A stretch of 64,000 nucleotides of DNA from JAKACA01 sp049510975 (GTDB lineage: Bacteria > Actinomycetota > Acidimicrobiia > Acidimicrobiales > Bog-793): contig JBEKYM010000025.1 of NCBI GenBank assembly GCA_049510975.1, positions 6,328 through 70,327 on the forward strand, in the 5' to 3' direction. The notes beneath the pieces were generated by a model, which searched no databases, was not told where the DNA came from, and worked only from the letters and a program-made list of their open reading frames with translations. The translations under genes were made by a program, and so were the position numbers. Numbering within the stretch: position 1 is the first letter of the stretch; every line of letters begins with the position of its first letter. Below are positions 1 to 8,702 of the stretch, piece after piece.

Positions 1-1884
1 AAGAGCGACCTTGTCGGCGGGGAGCGCGTCTGCCACCACTTCGCTGACGCCGATCGCAGCGCCCACGGCCCTCGCCGCCAGCTCGTTGTCTCCGGTCAAG
101 AGAATGCATCGGAGCCCAAGTGCCGTGAAGTCCCTGACGGCGTCGGCAGCAGAGGGTCGGATCGTGTCAGCCAGTGCCAGGGCCCCGATCACGGCGTCGT
201 CACAGGTGAGCAGCACCGTCGTCCTGCCAAGGACCTCCCACCCCCGACAACACGCCACCAGATTGGAGGGAACCGACACCGACCCGGCGAAGAGCTGACT
301 TCTCCCGATCGCAATCTGGCGACCCTCGACAGTTCCCCGCGCACCGAGGCCGGGGAGAGCGACGAAGCGATCGACCGGGGGCAGGGCGCCTACCTCCTTG
401 AGCGCAGTGGTTGCGATCGCCCGAGCAACGGCATGCTCGGATGCCGCTTCGAGTCCGCCGGCCCACCGCAAGAGCGCTGCGCGCTCGACTCCAGGCGCAA
501 CCTCCACATCGGTCACCGACATACGGCCTTCTGTGACGGTTCCCGTCTTGTCCAGCACGACGGTGTCGACCTGCCGCGAGGCCTCTAAGGCGCTGTAGCC
601 CTTGAAGAAGATGCCAAGTGTCGCCCCTCGACCTGATGCGACGAGCAGGGCCGTCGGCGTCGCCAGGCCGAGGGCGCAAGGACAGGCGATAATCAGGACG
701 GACAGGGCGGCGTTGAAGGCTTCCTCAGCTGTCCCACCGGCGAGTAGCCACCCGCTCAATGTCAACGCCGCGCAGACCAGCACCGCCGGCACGAAGACGG
801 ATGCGATCCGGTCGGCGAGGCGCTGCACGGCGGCCTTGTCGTTCTGCGCATCCTCGACGAGGCGCATCATGTGGGCCAGTTGGGTGTCGCGTCCGATCTT
901 GGTCGCCTGCACCACCAGACGCCCTCCGAGGGAGATCGTGCCGCCGACGACCGCGTCGTTGGCTGCCACGTCGACGGGCAGCGATTCGCCGGTCATGGCA
1001 CTGCGATCGATGGTCGAGTGGCCAGAGACGACCACGCCGTCGGTAGCGACCGTCTCTCCGGGACGAACGACGAAGCAATCGCCCAGCCTGAGCTCACCCA
1101 CGGAAAGTCGACGCTCGCTCCCGGCAGCGTCGAGGACGGCGACATCCTTGGCACCGATAGCCGCCAGAGAGCGCAGCACATTTCCGGTGCGACGCCTGGA
1201 TACGGCCTCGAAGTAGCGACCGGCGAGGAGGAATGTCGTCACACCGGCTGCGACATCGAAGTACAGGGCGCCGCCCGATTGGTGAGTGAGCAAGTAGAGC
1301 GCCGAGTGAGACGTCGGCCAGGTGGCGCGCCAGAACATCGAGTACACGGACCAGCCGGTGGCTGCCACGATGCCGAGCGACACGAGGGTGTCCATCGTGG
1401 ACGTCCCGTGGCGGGTTGCGTTGAGAGCAGCCTTGTGAAAGGGCCAGGCGGCCCAGGTCACCACGGGCGCCGCCAGGACGACCACCAGCCACTGCCAGCC
1501 GGGGAAACGAACGGCCGGAACGAGCGAGAACAACAGGGAGGCATCGCACAAGGGCATGAGCAACAGGGCGGCGACAAGCAACCGACGGCCAAGGACACGG
1601 ACCCGCTGCTCGGCGTCGTCGCCGCCCTCGGTCGGCTGAGTCGACTCCTCGATGACGCTGGCGGAGTACCCAACGGATCGGATCTCCTCGATGAGCCGAT
1701 CGATCGTCATGTCGGGGCTGAGCGACACGCTGGCCAACTCAGATGCGAAATTGACTCGCGCGTCCACGCCGTCGAGTCCGTTCAGGCGCCGCTCGATGCG
1801 GGCGGCGCAGGCTCCACAGGTCATCCCGCCGATTGCGAGAGAGAACTCAGCCTCGGTCGGTGTCGAAAGCTGGGTCGAGGTCAA
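1..1884 (-). CDS. Copper-type P1B heavy-metal translocating ATPase, C-terminus beyond window
   Basis: This is an inner-membrane cation pump that hydrolyses ATP to export a soft metal, most likely Cu(I). An N-terminal heavy-metal-associated domain carries GMTCGAC (metal cysteines about residues 23 and 26). The transmembrane CPC motif is at about residues 401-403 and the phosphorylated aspartate in DKTGT at about residue 445. The TGDN motif follows near the cut end. The window stops inside the P-domain (ADALPADK), so the GDGxND motif and last helices are missing. No ATG fits: the only sensible start I found is TTG at 1884, because later ATGs would cut the metal-binding domain. CPC plus a CxxC domain is typical of CopA/CtpV-like copper exporters, but metal specificity is inferred. 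The gene is divergent from the next operon, which also carries copper-linked functions. Confidence 0.9.
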   Translation of the reverse strand, partial: MTSTQLSTPTEAEFSLAIGGMTCGACAARIERRLNGLDGVDARVNFASELASVSLSPDMTIDRLIEEIRSVGYSASVIEESTQPTEGGDDAEQRVRVLGRRLLVAALLLMPLCDASLLFSLVPAVRFPGWQWLVVVLAAPVVTWAAWPFHKAALNATRHGTSTMDTLVSLGIVAATGWSVYSMFWRATWPTSHSALYLLTHQSGGALYFDVAAGVTTFLLAGRYFEAVSRRRTGNVLRSLAAIGAKDVAVLDAAGSERRLSVGELRLGDCFVVRPGETVATDGVVVSGHSTIDRSAMTGESLPVDVAANDAVVGGTISLGGRLVVQATKIGRDTQLAHMMRLVEDAQNDKAAVQRLADRIASVFVPAVLVCAALTLSGWLLAGGTAEEAFNAALSVLIIACPCALGLATPTALLVASGRGATLGIFFKGYSALEASRQVDTVVLDKTGTVTEGRMSVTDVEVAPGVERAALLRWAGGLEAASEHAVARAIATTALKEVGALPPVDRFVALPGLGARGTVEGRQIAIGRSQLFAGSVSVPSNLVACCRGWEVLGRTTVLLTCDDAVIGALALADTIRPSAADAVRDFTALGLRCILLTGDNELAARAVGAAIGVSEVVADALPADKVAL

Positions 1885-2071
1885 TGAAGGACATCCCGAA
1901 TCGGTTCGTTCCAGTGATCACCTGCGGGAACTACGCATCGGCGCGTCGTCAGCCCCGCGACTCCTCGAAACTAGTTGGCGGCGACCGTCCCGTCTACGAG
2001 CGCTGAGCCCGCCGTGCTCAACCCGCCGGCGGTGCCTGTCTCACGCCGGCGCACGCGAACTACGGGCCGGC

Positions 2072-2102
2072 GGAACTTTTCCAAACCTAGATCGCACTAC
2101 CT
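2072..2102 (+). promoter_or_regulatory. ECF-sigma-like promoter 1 (GGAACTT-N15-GCACTACCT)
   Basis: A -35-like GGAACTT (2072-2078) is followed after exactly 15 bases by GCACTACCT (2094-2102). The same two blocks at the same spacing occur at 4804-4834, and nowhere else that I noticed. GGAAC is the usual -35 core of ECF sigma factors, and an ECF gene lies at 4214-4747. The site precedes the GTG at 2211 by about 110 bases. The rest of the 326-base gap between the ATPase and 2211 holds no gene that I can see. Confidence 0.65.
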
Positions 2103-2210
2103 CAGTGTCGGTGAAGTCCGCAGTCGGTGTGCGATCGTCGACGACAGACACATGTCGAGCACGAACATCATGGGGGACAGGATCATGGCGACTCTGGGAG
2201 CGAGGCCAAC

Positions 2211-3209
2211 GTGAGTGACGTCAGCGGGCTTCTCCCGTCCTCGATGGCGCGCACGGCGGCAGCGACCCCCGCCCGCGTCTGGGTGAGTCCGGAGCATCGG
2301 CGAAAGCTGCAGCTGGTGCTGGCTGCCATCTGGCTGCTTGACGGGATGCTCCAGTTGCAGGCTTTCTTCTTCACGCGCGCCTTCGGGAATCAGATGATCC
2401 CGACGATGGCTGTCGGGAACCCGTCGTTTATCGCCGGCCCCATCACGTGGTCTGGGGCTTTGATCTCCCACCACGCTGTACTTGCTGACTCCCTCTTCGC
2501 TGTCACCCAGGTGGCGATCGGCTTTGGAATCGCTTGGCGTGCGACGACGAAAGTTGCCCTGGCAGCATCGATCGTGTGGTCCGTGGGCGTCTGGTGGGTC
2601 GGAGAGGGTCTCGGCGGCGTGCTCGCAGGGGCAGCCAACCCGGTAAACGGCGCACCCGGAGCGGTGATGATCTACGCGCTGCTCGCCGTGCTCCTGTGGC
2701 CGAGCGACCGTGCCGGTTTGGTTCCGTCGTTCACTGCTGCTCGCGCCGTCGGCGAGGGTGTCGCCAAGGCGTTGTGGTTCGTGCTGTGGGCCTCCCTGTC
2801 GTATTTCGCGGTGCTCGGAGCCAACCGGTCCCCGGGCGGTCTCGCTGCGCTGATCGGCGCCGAGGCCGCCGGCGAACCGGGGTGGATCGCCGCCCTCGAC
2901 CGTCACGCCGCCAGCCTCGTCGACCACCGCGGGTTGGCCATCATGATCGCCCTGGCCGTGGTTCTGGCGGTTGTCGCTGTCGGTACGTATCTGCCGGCGC
3001 CCGCCGCCAATGTCACGCTGATCGTGGCTCTTGGGCTCAGCATCTTGATCTGGGTGGTCGGCGAGAACTTCGGAGCGCTCTTCACCAATGGCGCCACCGA
3101 CGTCAATTCGGGGCCTTTGTTGCTACTCCTGAGCCTGGCCTACTGGCGACAGCCCGGTGGACGATCGACTCAGCCCGAACTTGTCAGCGCAGCTGCAGAG
3201 GCGATCTGA
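2211..3209 (+). CDS. Polytopic membrane protein with internal duplication, paralog of the 4914 gene
   Basis: A 332-residue integral membrane protein of unknown function. It contains two similar halves of about four or five helices each. The first ends in WWVGEGLGG...NPVNGAPGAV and the second in WVVGENFGALF...TDVNSGPLL. The same organisation, with IWLLDG/IWILDG near the first helix, is found in the N-terminal part of the SCO fusion at 4914-6746, so the two are paralogs. I chose GTG 2211 because GGGAGCGAGG lies just upstream. The longer reading from 2127 begins with an implausible His/Arg/Gln-rich stretch, and ATG 2244 is an alternative. It forms an operon with the DUF5134 gene, one base downstream. 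The shared promoter suggests control by the nearby ECF factor. A role in copper handling is inferred from neighbours only. Confidence 0.8.
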   Translation: MSDVSGLLPSSMARTAAATPARVWVSPEHRRKLQLVLAAIWLLDGMLQLQAFFFTRAFGNQMIPTMAVGNPSFIAGPITWSGALISHHAVLADSLFAVTQVAIGFGIAWRATTKVALAASIVWSVGVWWVGEGLGGVLAGAANPVNGAPGAVMIYALLAVLLWPSDRAGLVPSFTAARAVGEGVAKALWFVLWASLSYFAVLGANRSPGGLAALIGAEAAGEPGWIAALDRHAASLVDHRGLAIMIALAVVLAVVAVGTYLPAPAANVTLIVALGLSILIWVVGENFGALFTNGATDVNSGPLLLLLSLAYWRQPGGRSTQPELVSAAAEAI

Positions 3210-3210
3210 G

Positions 3211-3966
3211 ATGTCGGGTCCAACCTGGTTGGCGGACTTCTTCGCGGGAGTGATGGTCCTCGTGGCGCTGTACAGCGCATCGCGGTTGGTTGCCTCAAGG
3301 CGCTGGTCGCGACCGACTCACGCGGACACCGATCTGACCCACATCCTCATGGGCGTCGCCATGGCCGGCATGTTGGTGTCCGCGATCAACCCGATCCCGA
3401 GCGTCGTCTGGGAGTGCGTGTTCGGCGTCGTCGCCGCCTTCTTCATCTGGAGATGCGGCGAGTTCGTTGCACGGCATGGCGTTGGCGGTCGAGATGAAGA
3501 CCATGTTCACCACCTCTCGCATTACGTCACGCACGTCGTCATGGCCCTGGCGATGCTCTATATGTACCTGGCGGCCACGCCGTCGGCGGGAAGAACCTTC
3601 AGTGGAGGAATGCTCATGGGTGGCGCCAGCGGAACCACGGCGGATTTCGTCGGGTTTCCTCTCGTCTTTCTCTTCGTGCTGCTGGGTTCGGCGGTTTGGG
3701 AGCTCGACGGTGCCGGCCGTTGGGCCCCCGCCTGGTCACAGATCAAGCAGCCGGAGCTCGCCCTGGGGCTGGCCGGCGCCGGTTCCTTGCCGGCGGCGAC
3801 CTCGGAGAACCTCGCCTCGCCCGCGATGCACGCACGAGATGAAACCCGCCCGCCGATCCCCCGACCCCAACTGCAAAGCCCCGAGTGGCTGGCGCCGGGA
3901 CTCAAGGCGACGTGCCACATCGCCATGTGCGTCACGATGGGCTACATGTTGATCGTCATGCTGTGA
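3211..3966 (+). CDS. DUF5134-type histidine-rich membrane protein
   Basis: A 251-residue membrane protein that starts one base after the preceding stop, so the two genes are surely cotranscribed. It has about five to six hydrophobic helices. Met/His pairs sit in or near the membrane: DLTHILMGVAMAGM near residue 45, HHLSHYVTHVVMALAM near residue 105, and CHIAMCVTMGYM at the C-terminus. This His/Met pattern is characteristic of the actinobacterial DUF5134 family and is the kind of ligand set used for copper, but no biochemical function of the family is known to me. ATG 3211 is preceded by GAGG within the end of the upstream gene. A 247-base gap follows (3967-4213). It contains only a GC-rich palindrome just after the stop and no convincing gene. 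Confidence 0.75.
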   Translation: MSGPTWLADFFAGVMVLVALYSASRLVASRRWSRPTHADTDLTHILMGVAMAGMLVSAINPIPSVVWECVFGVVAAFFIWRCGEFVARHGVGGRDEDHVHHLSHYVTHVVMALAMLYMYLAATPSAGRTFSGGMLMGGASGTTADFVGFPLVFLFVLLGSAVWELDGAGRWAPAWSQIKQPELALGLAGAGSLPAATSENLASPAMHARDETRPPIPRPQLQSPEWLAPGLKATCHIAMCVTMGYMLIVML

Positions 3967-4213
3967 GGCGCCGGGCCCGGTGAAGATGGCTGGACAGGCG
4001 TCGCAGGCGACGAGGGTGCGCCGCGAGCACTCTCCGCCAAGCCAGGCGGTGGCTGACGCCCAGTAGACCTGCAGCGTGCTTCGGCCAACGTCCGACCGTC
4101 CGCCGGGCAGATCGGCCTCGCCGTGACCTGGCTGACTCTCGGCTGTTGGGCACGGCAACTGACGCGTCCGCAGCCACTGGACCGAGCCGAGAGACCGATC
4201 ACGAGCTCGCGGC

Positions 4214-4747
4214 TCAGCTCGTGGATGCCTCGTCTATTCGCCGCTGTGCGGACTGCCGCTGGAGCAGCTCTTCCCGCGCACGGGCCACGCGCGATCGGAT
4301 CGTGCCGATCGGGCAGTCACACACGACGGCCGCCTCTGCGTACGACAGCCCGATGATTTGGGTGAGCACGAGCGGCACGCGCCGATCCGGCTCGAGCACG
4401 GACAGCAGATCGAGCGGTTCTCCAGCCGTCTCGGGATGGGGGACGGGCGCAGGTCCTGGTGCCCCGTGAGCCAACTCCAGCCACCTGCCACGGCGGCGGC
4501 GCACGCGGTCGGCGCTCCGTCGGGCGATCACGAAGAGCCATGTCTTGGCTGAAGCTTCGCCACGAAAGGCTGGAAGAGCCCGCCACGCAGCCACGAAGGT
4601 TTCCTGAGCGGCATCGTCTGCATCGTCGAGCCCGACGAGGTAAGCACAAAAGCGTCGGACGGGTGGATGCGTGGTTCGAACGAACTCGGCGAGCGCCGCC
4701 GGGTCACCGTCTCGTGCCCTCAACAGAAGGTCGGTCAGCTCGTCCAC
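4214..4747 (-). CDS. ECF-family RNA polymerase sigma factor
   Basis: A small group-4 sigma factor (177 residues from GTG 4747). Region 2 runs from DELTDLLLRARDGDPAALAEF through the core-binding segment DDADDAAQETFVAAWRALP. Region 4 is near the C-terminus, with the helix-turn-helix LSYAEAAVVCDCPIGTIRSRVARAREEL. It should direct RNA polymerase to GGAAC-type promoters, and two such sites with identical spacing lie on either side of this gene. An upstream GTG at 4798 is open but would nearly touch the divergent promoter at 4804 and adds a non-family leader, so I prefer 4747. It is transcribed opposite to the two operons it probably controls. A candidate anti-sigma factor is encoded at 8032-8517. 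Confidence 0.9.
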   Translation of the reverse strand: MDELTDLLLRARDGDPAALAEFVRTTHPPVRRFCAYLVGLDDADDAAQETFVAAWRALPAFRGEASAKTWLFVIARRSADRVRRRRGRWLELAHGAPGPAPVPHPETAGEPLDLLSVLEPDRRVPLVLTQIIGLSYAEAAVVCDCPIGTIRSRVARAREELLQRQSAQRRIDEASTS

Positions 4748-4803
4748 TGGCGAGACGGTAGCGCCTTCGTCGCCCTCGTGGCGAGGAACGGGCGGCACCC
4801 CGG

Positions 4804-4834
4804 GGAACTTCGCGGAGCCCTGGGGGCACTACCT
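4804..4834 (+). promoter_or_regulatory. ECF-sigma-like promoter 2 (GGAACTT-N15-GCACTACCT)
   Basis: GGAACTT (4804-4810), exactly 15 bases, then GCACTACCT (4826-4834), identical in both blocks and spacing to promoter 1 at 2072-2102. It lies in the short region between the ECF sigma gene and the divergent SCO-fusion gene, about 80 bases before ATG 4914. The intervening bases differ between the two copies, which argues for selection on the boxes and not a recent duplication. Confidence 0.7.
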
Positions 4835-4913
4835 ACTGGACGGTGAAATTCGCGCCGGCCGCCCCGACCGCACGCCTCTTCTCAGTGGGCTCGACAGGAG
4901 GTATCAGCCGCAC

Positions 4914-6746
4914 ATGCCAGGGATGAGCACGGGCCTGCAGGCGACCAACCCGACCATCGTGTCGGCTTTTGAGTCTCTGCTGTTCCGTCAGGGACTGGCC
5001 GTCCTCATCATCATCGCCCTCATGGCGGTGGCGTGGAACGTTCTTCGCGGGGTGCAGTTCAGGAGGGCAGTGGCCGGAACGGTCGCGCCGGAGCCGTGGT
5101 CCCACGCCGAGCCCGTGGGCCGGCGAGTGCTCCGCATCGCCTTCGGACTGATCTGGATTCTCGACGGCTTCCTACAGGGCCAGTCATCGATGCCACTCGG
5201 CATGACGACCCAGGTGATTCAACCGGCCGCCTCGTCGTCGCCGCCGTGGGTGCAGCACCTCGTGAACGTCGGGGCGACGATCTGGAGCCACCACCCGATC
5301 ACGGCACCCGCTTCGGCGGTGTGGATTCAGGTCGGCCTCGGCGTGTGGCTCCTCGTGGCGCCCCGAGGTCGGTGGTCACGGCTTGCCGGGCTCTCGAGTG
5401 CGTGCTGGGGCATCGTCGTCTGGATCTTCGGCGAAGCGTTCGGAGGCGTGTTCGCCCCTGGTCTGACCTGGGCATTCGGAGCTCCCGGAGCCGTGCTCTT
5501 CTACAGCTTGGCTGGAGTGCTCATCGCCTTGCCGGAACGAGCCTGGCTCACACCCAGGCTCGGTCGGGTGATCCTCGCAGTGATGGGCACGTTCTTCCTC
5601 GGGATGGCGGTTCTGCAGGCATGGCCTGGACGCGGCTTCTGGCAGGGTCAGCTCCACAGCAGCGCGGTCCCGGGCACACTCACGGCGATGGTGCAGCAAA
5701 TGGCACAGACGCACCAGCCGGGAGTCATCGGCTCCCTCGTGTCGAGCTTCGGGAGCTTCGACGCCGCCCACGGTTGGGCGGTCAACTTCTTCCTCGTTGT
5801 CGCCCTGGCTGTCCTCGGCACCGCGTTCGTGAGCGGTCGCCCGCGCCTCGTCCGACCCGCCGTCATCGCCGGGGTCGTGATCTGCCTCGCCGACTGGGTG
5901 TTCATCGAAGACTTTGGTTTCTTTGGTGGGGTCGGGACCGACCCGAACAGCATGGTGCCGATGGCACTCGTGTTCGTGAGTGGATACCTGGCTCTCACGC
6001 GGATCCCCGTGCCAGTCGAGGTGCCCGTGCCGATCACCACGGCGCGCCTTGCAGACGTCTCGCTCCGGGAGCGCCTCTCGGCACGGCCGCGGCACACGCT
6101 GCAGGCGCTCGCCGCCGTCGGCGCTATTGGAATCACGCTGGTGGGCGCTGCGCCGATGGCCCTCGCTTCAATGAGCCCCAACGCCGACCCGATTCTCGCC
6201 GAGGCGGTCGACGGCACCCCGAACGCCGTCGACGTCCCCGCGCCGGCATTCCAGCTCACGGATCAGCGAGGTGCGACCGTCTCGCTTCAGAGCCTGCGCG
6301 GCAAGACGATCGCGGTCACGTTCCTCGACCCCGTCTGCGTCTCCGACTGCCCGATCATCGCACAGGAGTTCCGGGAGGCGGACCGGTTGCTCGGGGCGGA
6401 CTCGAAGAATGTGGAGCTCGTCGCCATCGTCGCCAACCCCGTCTACCGCTCCCCGGCGTACACGGTCGCCTTCGACCAGCAAGAGGGTCTTCAGCATGTG
6501 GCGAATTGGCTCTATCTGACCGGCTCGGTGGCGGCCCTGAGTCGCGTGTGGAGCTCTTTCGGTGTTCAGGTCGCTTACTCGCCGGCCGGGGCGATGATCG
6601 CCCACAGCGACATCGCGTACATCATCAACAAGGCCGGGTACACGCGCGACGTGTTGGACATGGATCCTGGGCCGGGCACCGAGACGACGCAATCCTCTTC
6701 GGCCGTCCTGCTGACGAACACGATCCGCAGCGTCCTCGGATCGTGA
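4914..6746 (+). CDS. Membrane protein fused to a SCO1/SenC-type copper chaperone domain
   Basis: A 610-residue fusion. The N-terminal two-thirds is a polytopic membrane module paralogous to the 2211 protein. It has IWILDG near the first conserved helix, WIFGEAFGGVF and WVFIEDFGFFGGVGTDPNS at equivalent places in the two halves, and a last hydrophobic segment around residue 400. The C-terminal 170 residues form a thioredoxin-fold SCO domain: PAFQLTDQRG, then the copper ligands in DPVCVSDCP (Cys475 and Cys479), and a distal histidine in IAHSDIAYI (His564). SCO proteins deliver copper to the CuA site of cytochrome c oxidase or act as thiol reductases. Topology should place the domain outside the membrane. 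I start at ATG 4914 downstream of AGGAGG; the open frame further upstream crosses the promoter. Its stop overlaps the next start. Confidence 0.85.
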   Translation: MPGMSTGLQATNPTIVSAFESLLFRQGLAVLIIIALMAVAWNVLRGVQFRRAVAGTVAPEPWSHAEPVGRRVLRIAFGLIWILDGFLQGQSSMPLGMTTQVIQPAASSSPPWVQHLVNVGATIWSHHPITAPASAVWIQVGLGVWLLVAPRGRWSRLAGLSSACWGIVVWIFGEAFGGVFAPGLTWAFGAPGAVLFYSLAGVLIALPERAWLTPRLGRVILAVMGTFFLGMAVLQAWPGRGFWQGQLHSSAVPGTLTAMVQQMAQTHQPGVIGSLVSSFGSFDAAHGWAVNFFLVVALAVLGTAFVSGRPRLVRPAVIAGVVICLADWVFIEDFGFFGGVGTDPNSMVPMALVFVSGYLALTRIPVPVEVPVPITTARLADVSLRERLSARPRHTLQALAAVGAIGITLVGAAPMALASMSPNADPILAEAVDGTPNAVDVPAPAFQLTDQRGATVSLQSLRGKTIAVTFLDPVCVSDCPIIAQEFREADRLLGADSKNVELVAIVANPVYRSPAYTVAFDQQEGLQHVANWLYLTGSVAALSRVWSSFGVQVAYSPAGAMIAHSDIAYIINKAGYTRDVLDMDPGPGTETTQSSSAVLLTNTIRSVLGS

Positions 6747-7948
6747 AGGGCGTACGGAAGCACCGACTGTCGCGATCAGCCGGCCAGAGGCGAGCCAGCG
6801 TACTGACCGCGGCGGTGCTCGCTCTCGGCACGGCTGCATGCGGTTCTGTTGCTGCCGCTCCAGGCCACCCGGCTGGCTCCGGCGTGATCAGCCCGTCGAT
6901 GGCGACCTCGATCGAGACACCGGCGGGGTCGTGGGCGGTCGTGCCGATGGGAACTCTCGACGATCCTCTCAATACGTTCTGGCAGCTCTTCTTCCGACCG
7001 AGCGGCGCCTCCGGCTGGTCCGACGAGGCCTCCTCATTGGCCGTGGCGACCAACGGTGGCCTCGCCGTTGCCACCTTTGGCCGAGGGTCGCTGGCGGTGG
7101 CGATACGCCCGGCAAACCGGCTCGACTACTCCCCGCTGCTGGTCACCGCCGATAGCGGGCGTGCATGGTCCCCGGTACCTCCACTTGGCGGCGTGGCGAA
7201 GATGCCTGACGCCCTTGCCGTTGGCGCAAGCGGTCGTGGGCTCGCGCTGACCACCGGCACGACGGGCAACGACGTGCTCGAAAGCGCCAGTGGGTTGGCA
7301 GACTGGAAGGAGCTGACTTCAACCGGCACCCTGCAGTCCTCTGCAGCCGGACGCTCCTGCGGTCTCGCCTCGATCACCGCTGTCGGTGTCGTCGCGACGA
7401 ACGCCCTCATTGGAGGGGACTGCCGACGAGCGGGCGTGGCCGGTATCTTCGCTGAGACTCCCGATGGGTGGCGTCTCGTCGGGCCGGCACTCCCGGCTTC
7501 ACTCCGCCATGCAGCGGTCGACGTACTCGCCTTGCAGCCGACTCGAGATGGGGTTTGCGCCCTCCTCGTCACCGCCGGCAACGAGGGGACGAGCCTTGTA
7601 GCTGCCTGTTCGGGTGAGGATGTGAACTGGACGGTTTCTCCGATTCTCGAACTCGGATCCGAGCACGTCGTGTCCGTCGGCTCCGACGACGGCTCGGGAC
7701 TGTTCGTGCTCGCCGCCCGTGCAGCGTCCCAGTCGATCGACGTCCTCTCGGAACCTTCAGCAACTTGGAGCAGTTTGCCAAACCCGCCGGCGGGCACCCA
7801 GACGCTCGTATTCGGGGCCGCAGGTAAAGTGGACGCGCTCAGCGTCAACAACACGACGTTTACCGATTCGGCGCTCTCGAGTGCGTCCGGTCGTTGGAAG
7901 GAATTACAGGTCATCGATGTGCCCATTCAATATGGATCGTCGGGTTGA
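6743..7948 (+). CDS. Exported lipoprotein with Asp-box/BNR-like propeller features
   Basis: A 401-residue predicted lipoprotein. A basic N-terminus is followed by a hydrophobic stretch ending LGTAACGS, a near-canonical lipobox. The mature part is Ala/Gly/Ser/Thr-rich and contains LLVTADSGRAWSPV, an Asp-box-like (SxDxGxxW) motif. This suggests a sialidase-like or BNR beta-propeller fold without evidence for catalysis. GTG 6743 overlaps the upstream TGA by four bases (GTGA), so translation is coupled to the SCO fusion. A much longer open frame exists upstream but is the arginine-rich shadow of that gene. Function unknown. An extracytoplasmic sensor or partner of the copper membrane protein is a reasonable guess. 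Confidence 0.75.
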   Translation: MKGVRKHRLSRSAGQRRASVLTAAVLALGTAACGSVAAAPGHPAGSGVISPSMATSIETPAGSWAVVPMGTLDDPLNTFWQLFFRPSGASGWSDEASSLAVATNGGLAVATFGRGSLAVAIRPANRLDYSPLLVTADSGRAWSPVPPLGGVAKMPDALAVGASGRGLALTTGTTGNDVLESASGLADWKELTSTGTLQSSAAGRSCGLASITAVGVVATNALIGGDCRRAGVAGIFAETPDGWRLVGPALPASLRHAAVDVLALQPTRDGVCALLVTAGNEGTSLVAACSGEDVNWTVSPILELGSEHVVSVGSDDGSGLFVLAARAASQSIDVLSEPSATWSSLPNPPAGTQTLVFGAAGKVDALSVNNTTFTDSALSSASGRWKELQVIDVPIQYGSSG

Positions 7949-8031
7949 CCGACATGGCCAGGCGCTGGAAGCAAGGCCTCATTCGGTCGAGTAGTCGCCG
8001 CGTTGAGGCAGAGCCGGATGGAGTCACCGCC

Positions 8032-8517
8032 ATGGTGAGGCCGGGTGGTCGGAAGAATGGCGCCCGGCGGGCCAGTCCACTCGTCTCGTGTCATTTGGCG
8101 CGCGAGGCGATCTCGGCGCTGGTCGATGGGGAGGAGCCGCCGATATCCGAGGCCATCACGTCCTCGCACGTCGCACAGTGCGACGGTTGCCAGGAGTTCC
8201 GTGCAGGTGTCGCGTCTCTCACGCGCGAGATGCGGGTCCGTGCCTTTGACCCTGAGCCGGACGGCTCACCAGCGGTATTGGAGCTGCTCGGCTACCGCGA
8301 CCCGGTCGTCGTGCCTCGTCACAGGCGTACCCGTGCGCTCCAGAGCCGGGTCTCGCTTGCCCGAGCGTCTCAGTGGGCTGCTGGCGTGGTACCTCTGGGC
8401 GTCGCGGTTCCGGTCCTTGCTCTTGGCGTGTTTGGCCACGTCCATGTCGTGCCTTCCCACGTTCTGACGCCTTGCACCAGCGGTCTCCACCACGTCCGCA
8501 TGAAGGTGGCCCGCTAG
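8032..8517 (+). CDS. Zinc-finger anti-sigma factor (zf-HC2 type), membrane anchored
   Basis: A protein of about 161 residues with the anti-sigma zinc-binding pattern: CHLAREAISALVDGEE, then HVAQCDGCQ (HxxxCxxC). One transmembrane helix follows (WAAGVVPLGVAVPVLALGVFG) with a short His-containing external tail. Such proteins hold an ECF sigma factor at the membrane until a signal releases it. It is the last gene of the operon driven by promoter 2, so it probably controls the ECF factor at 4214-4747. The arrangement is unusual because sigma and anti-sigma genes are not adjacent. The start is uncertain: ATG 8032 is used, with ATG 7954 or GTG 8035 possible. Confidence 0.75.
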   Translation: MVRPGGRKNGARRASPLVSCHLAREAISALVDGEEPPISEAITSSHVAQCDGCQEFRAGVASLTREMRVRAFDPEPDGSPAVLELLGYRDPVVVPRHRRTRALQSRVSLARASQWAAGVVPLGVAVPVLALGVFGHVHVVPSHVLTPCTSGLHHVRMKVAR

Positions 8518-8579
8518 CGGGTCGAGCAGCGGTCATGAGCCGCTCCGCTGATTGGGCTCCGGTGCCCGCCGGGGACCGG

Positions 8580-8607
8580 CGAGGCGTGGTTCTCTTCACA
8601 CGCCTCG
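8580..8607. terminator. Perfect 9-bp hairpin downstream of the anti-sigma gene
   Basis: CGAGGCGTG and CACGCCTCG form a perfect 9-bp stem around a 10-base loop, 63 bases after the anti-sigma stop. There is no T-run, so it is not a classical intrinsic terminator, but its place at the end of the operon fits a terminator or RNA-stabilising hairpin. Confidence 0.4.
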
Positions 8608-8702
8608 TCCGGTACATTCGCAGGGGTTGTTTTCACGGCCGGGAGAGCCATGAGGTTCGCGGGCTCCCCGTCCACTTCCCAGGCTGAGAGCAGGATTCGT
8701 TC

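Noticed and set aside
5033..6742. Upstream part of the frame that includes the lipoprotein gene
   Set aside because: Arg/Pro-rich shadow of the SCO-fusion gene; the signal peptide and the GTGA overlap fix the true start at 6743.
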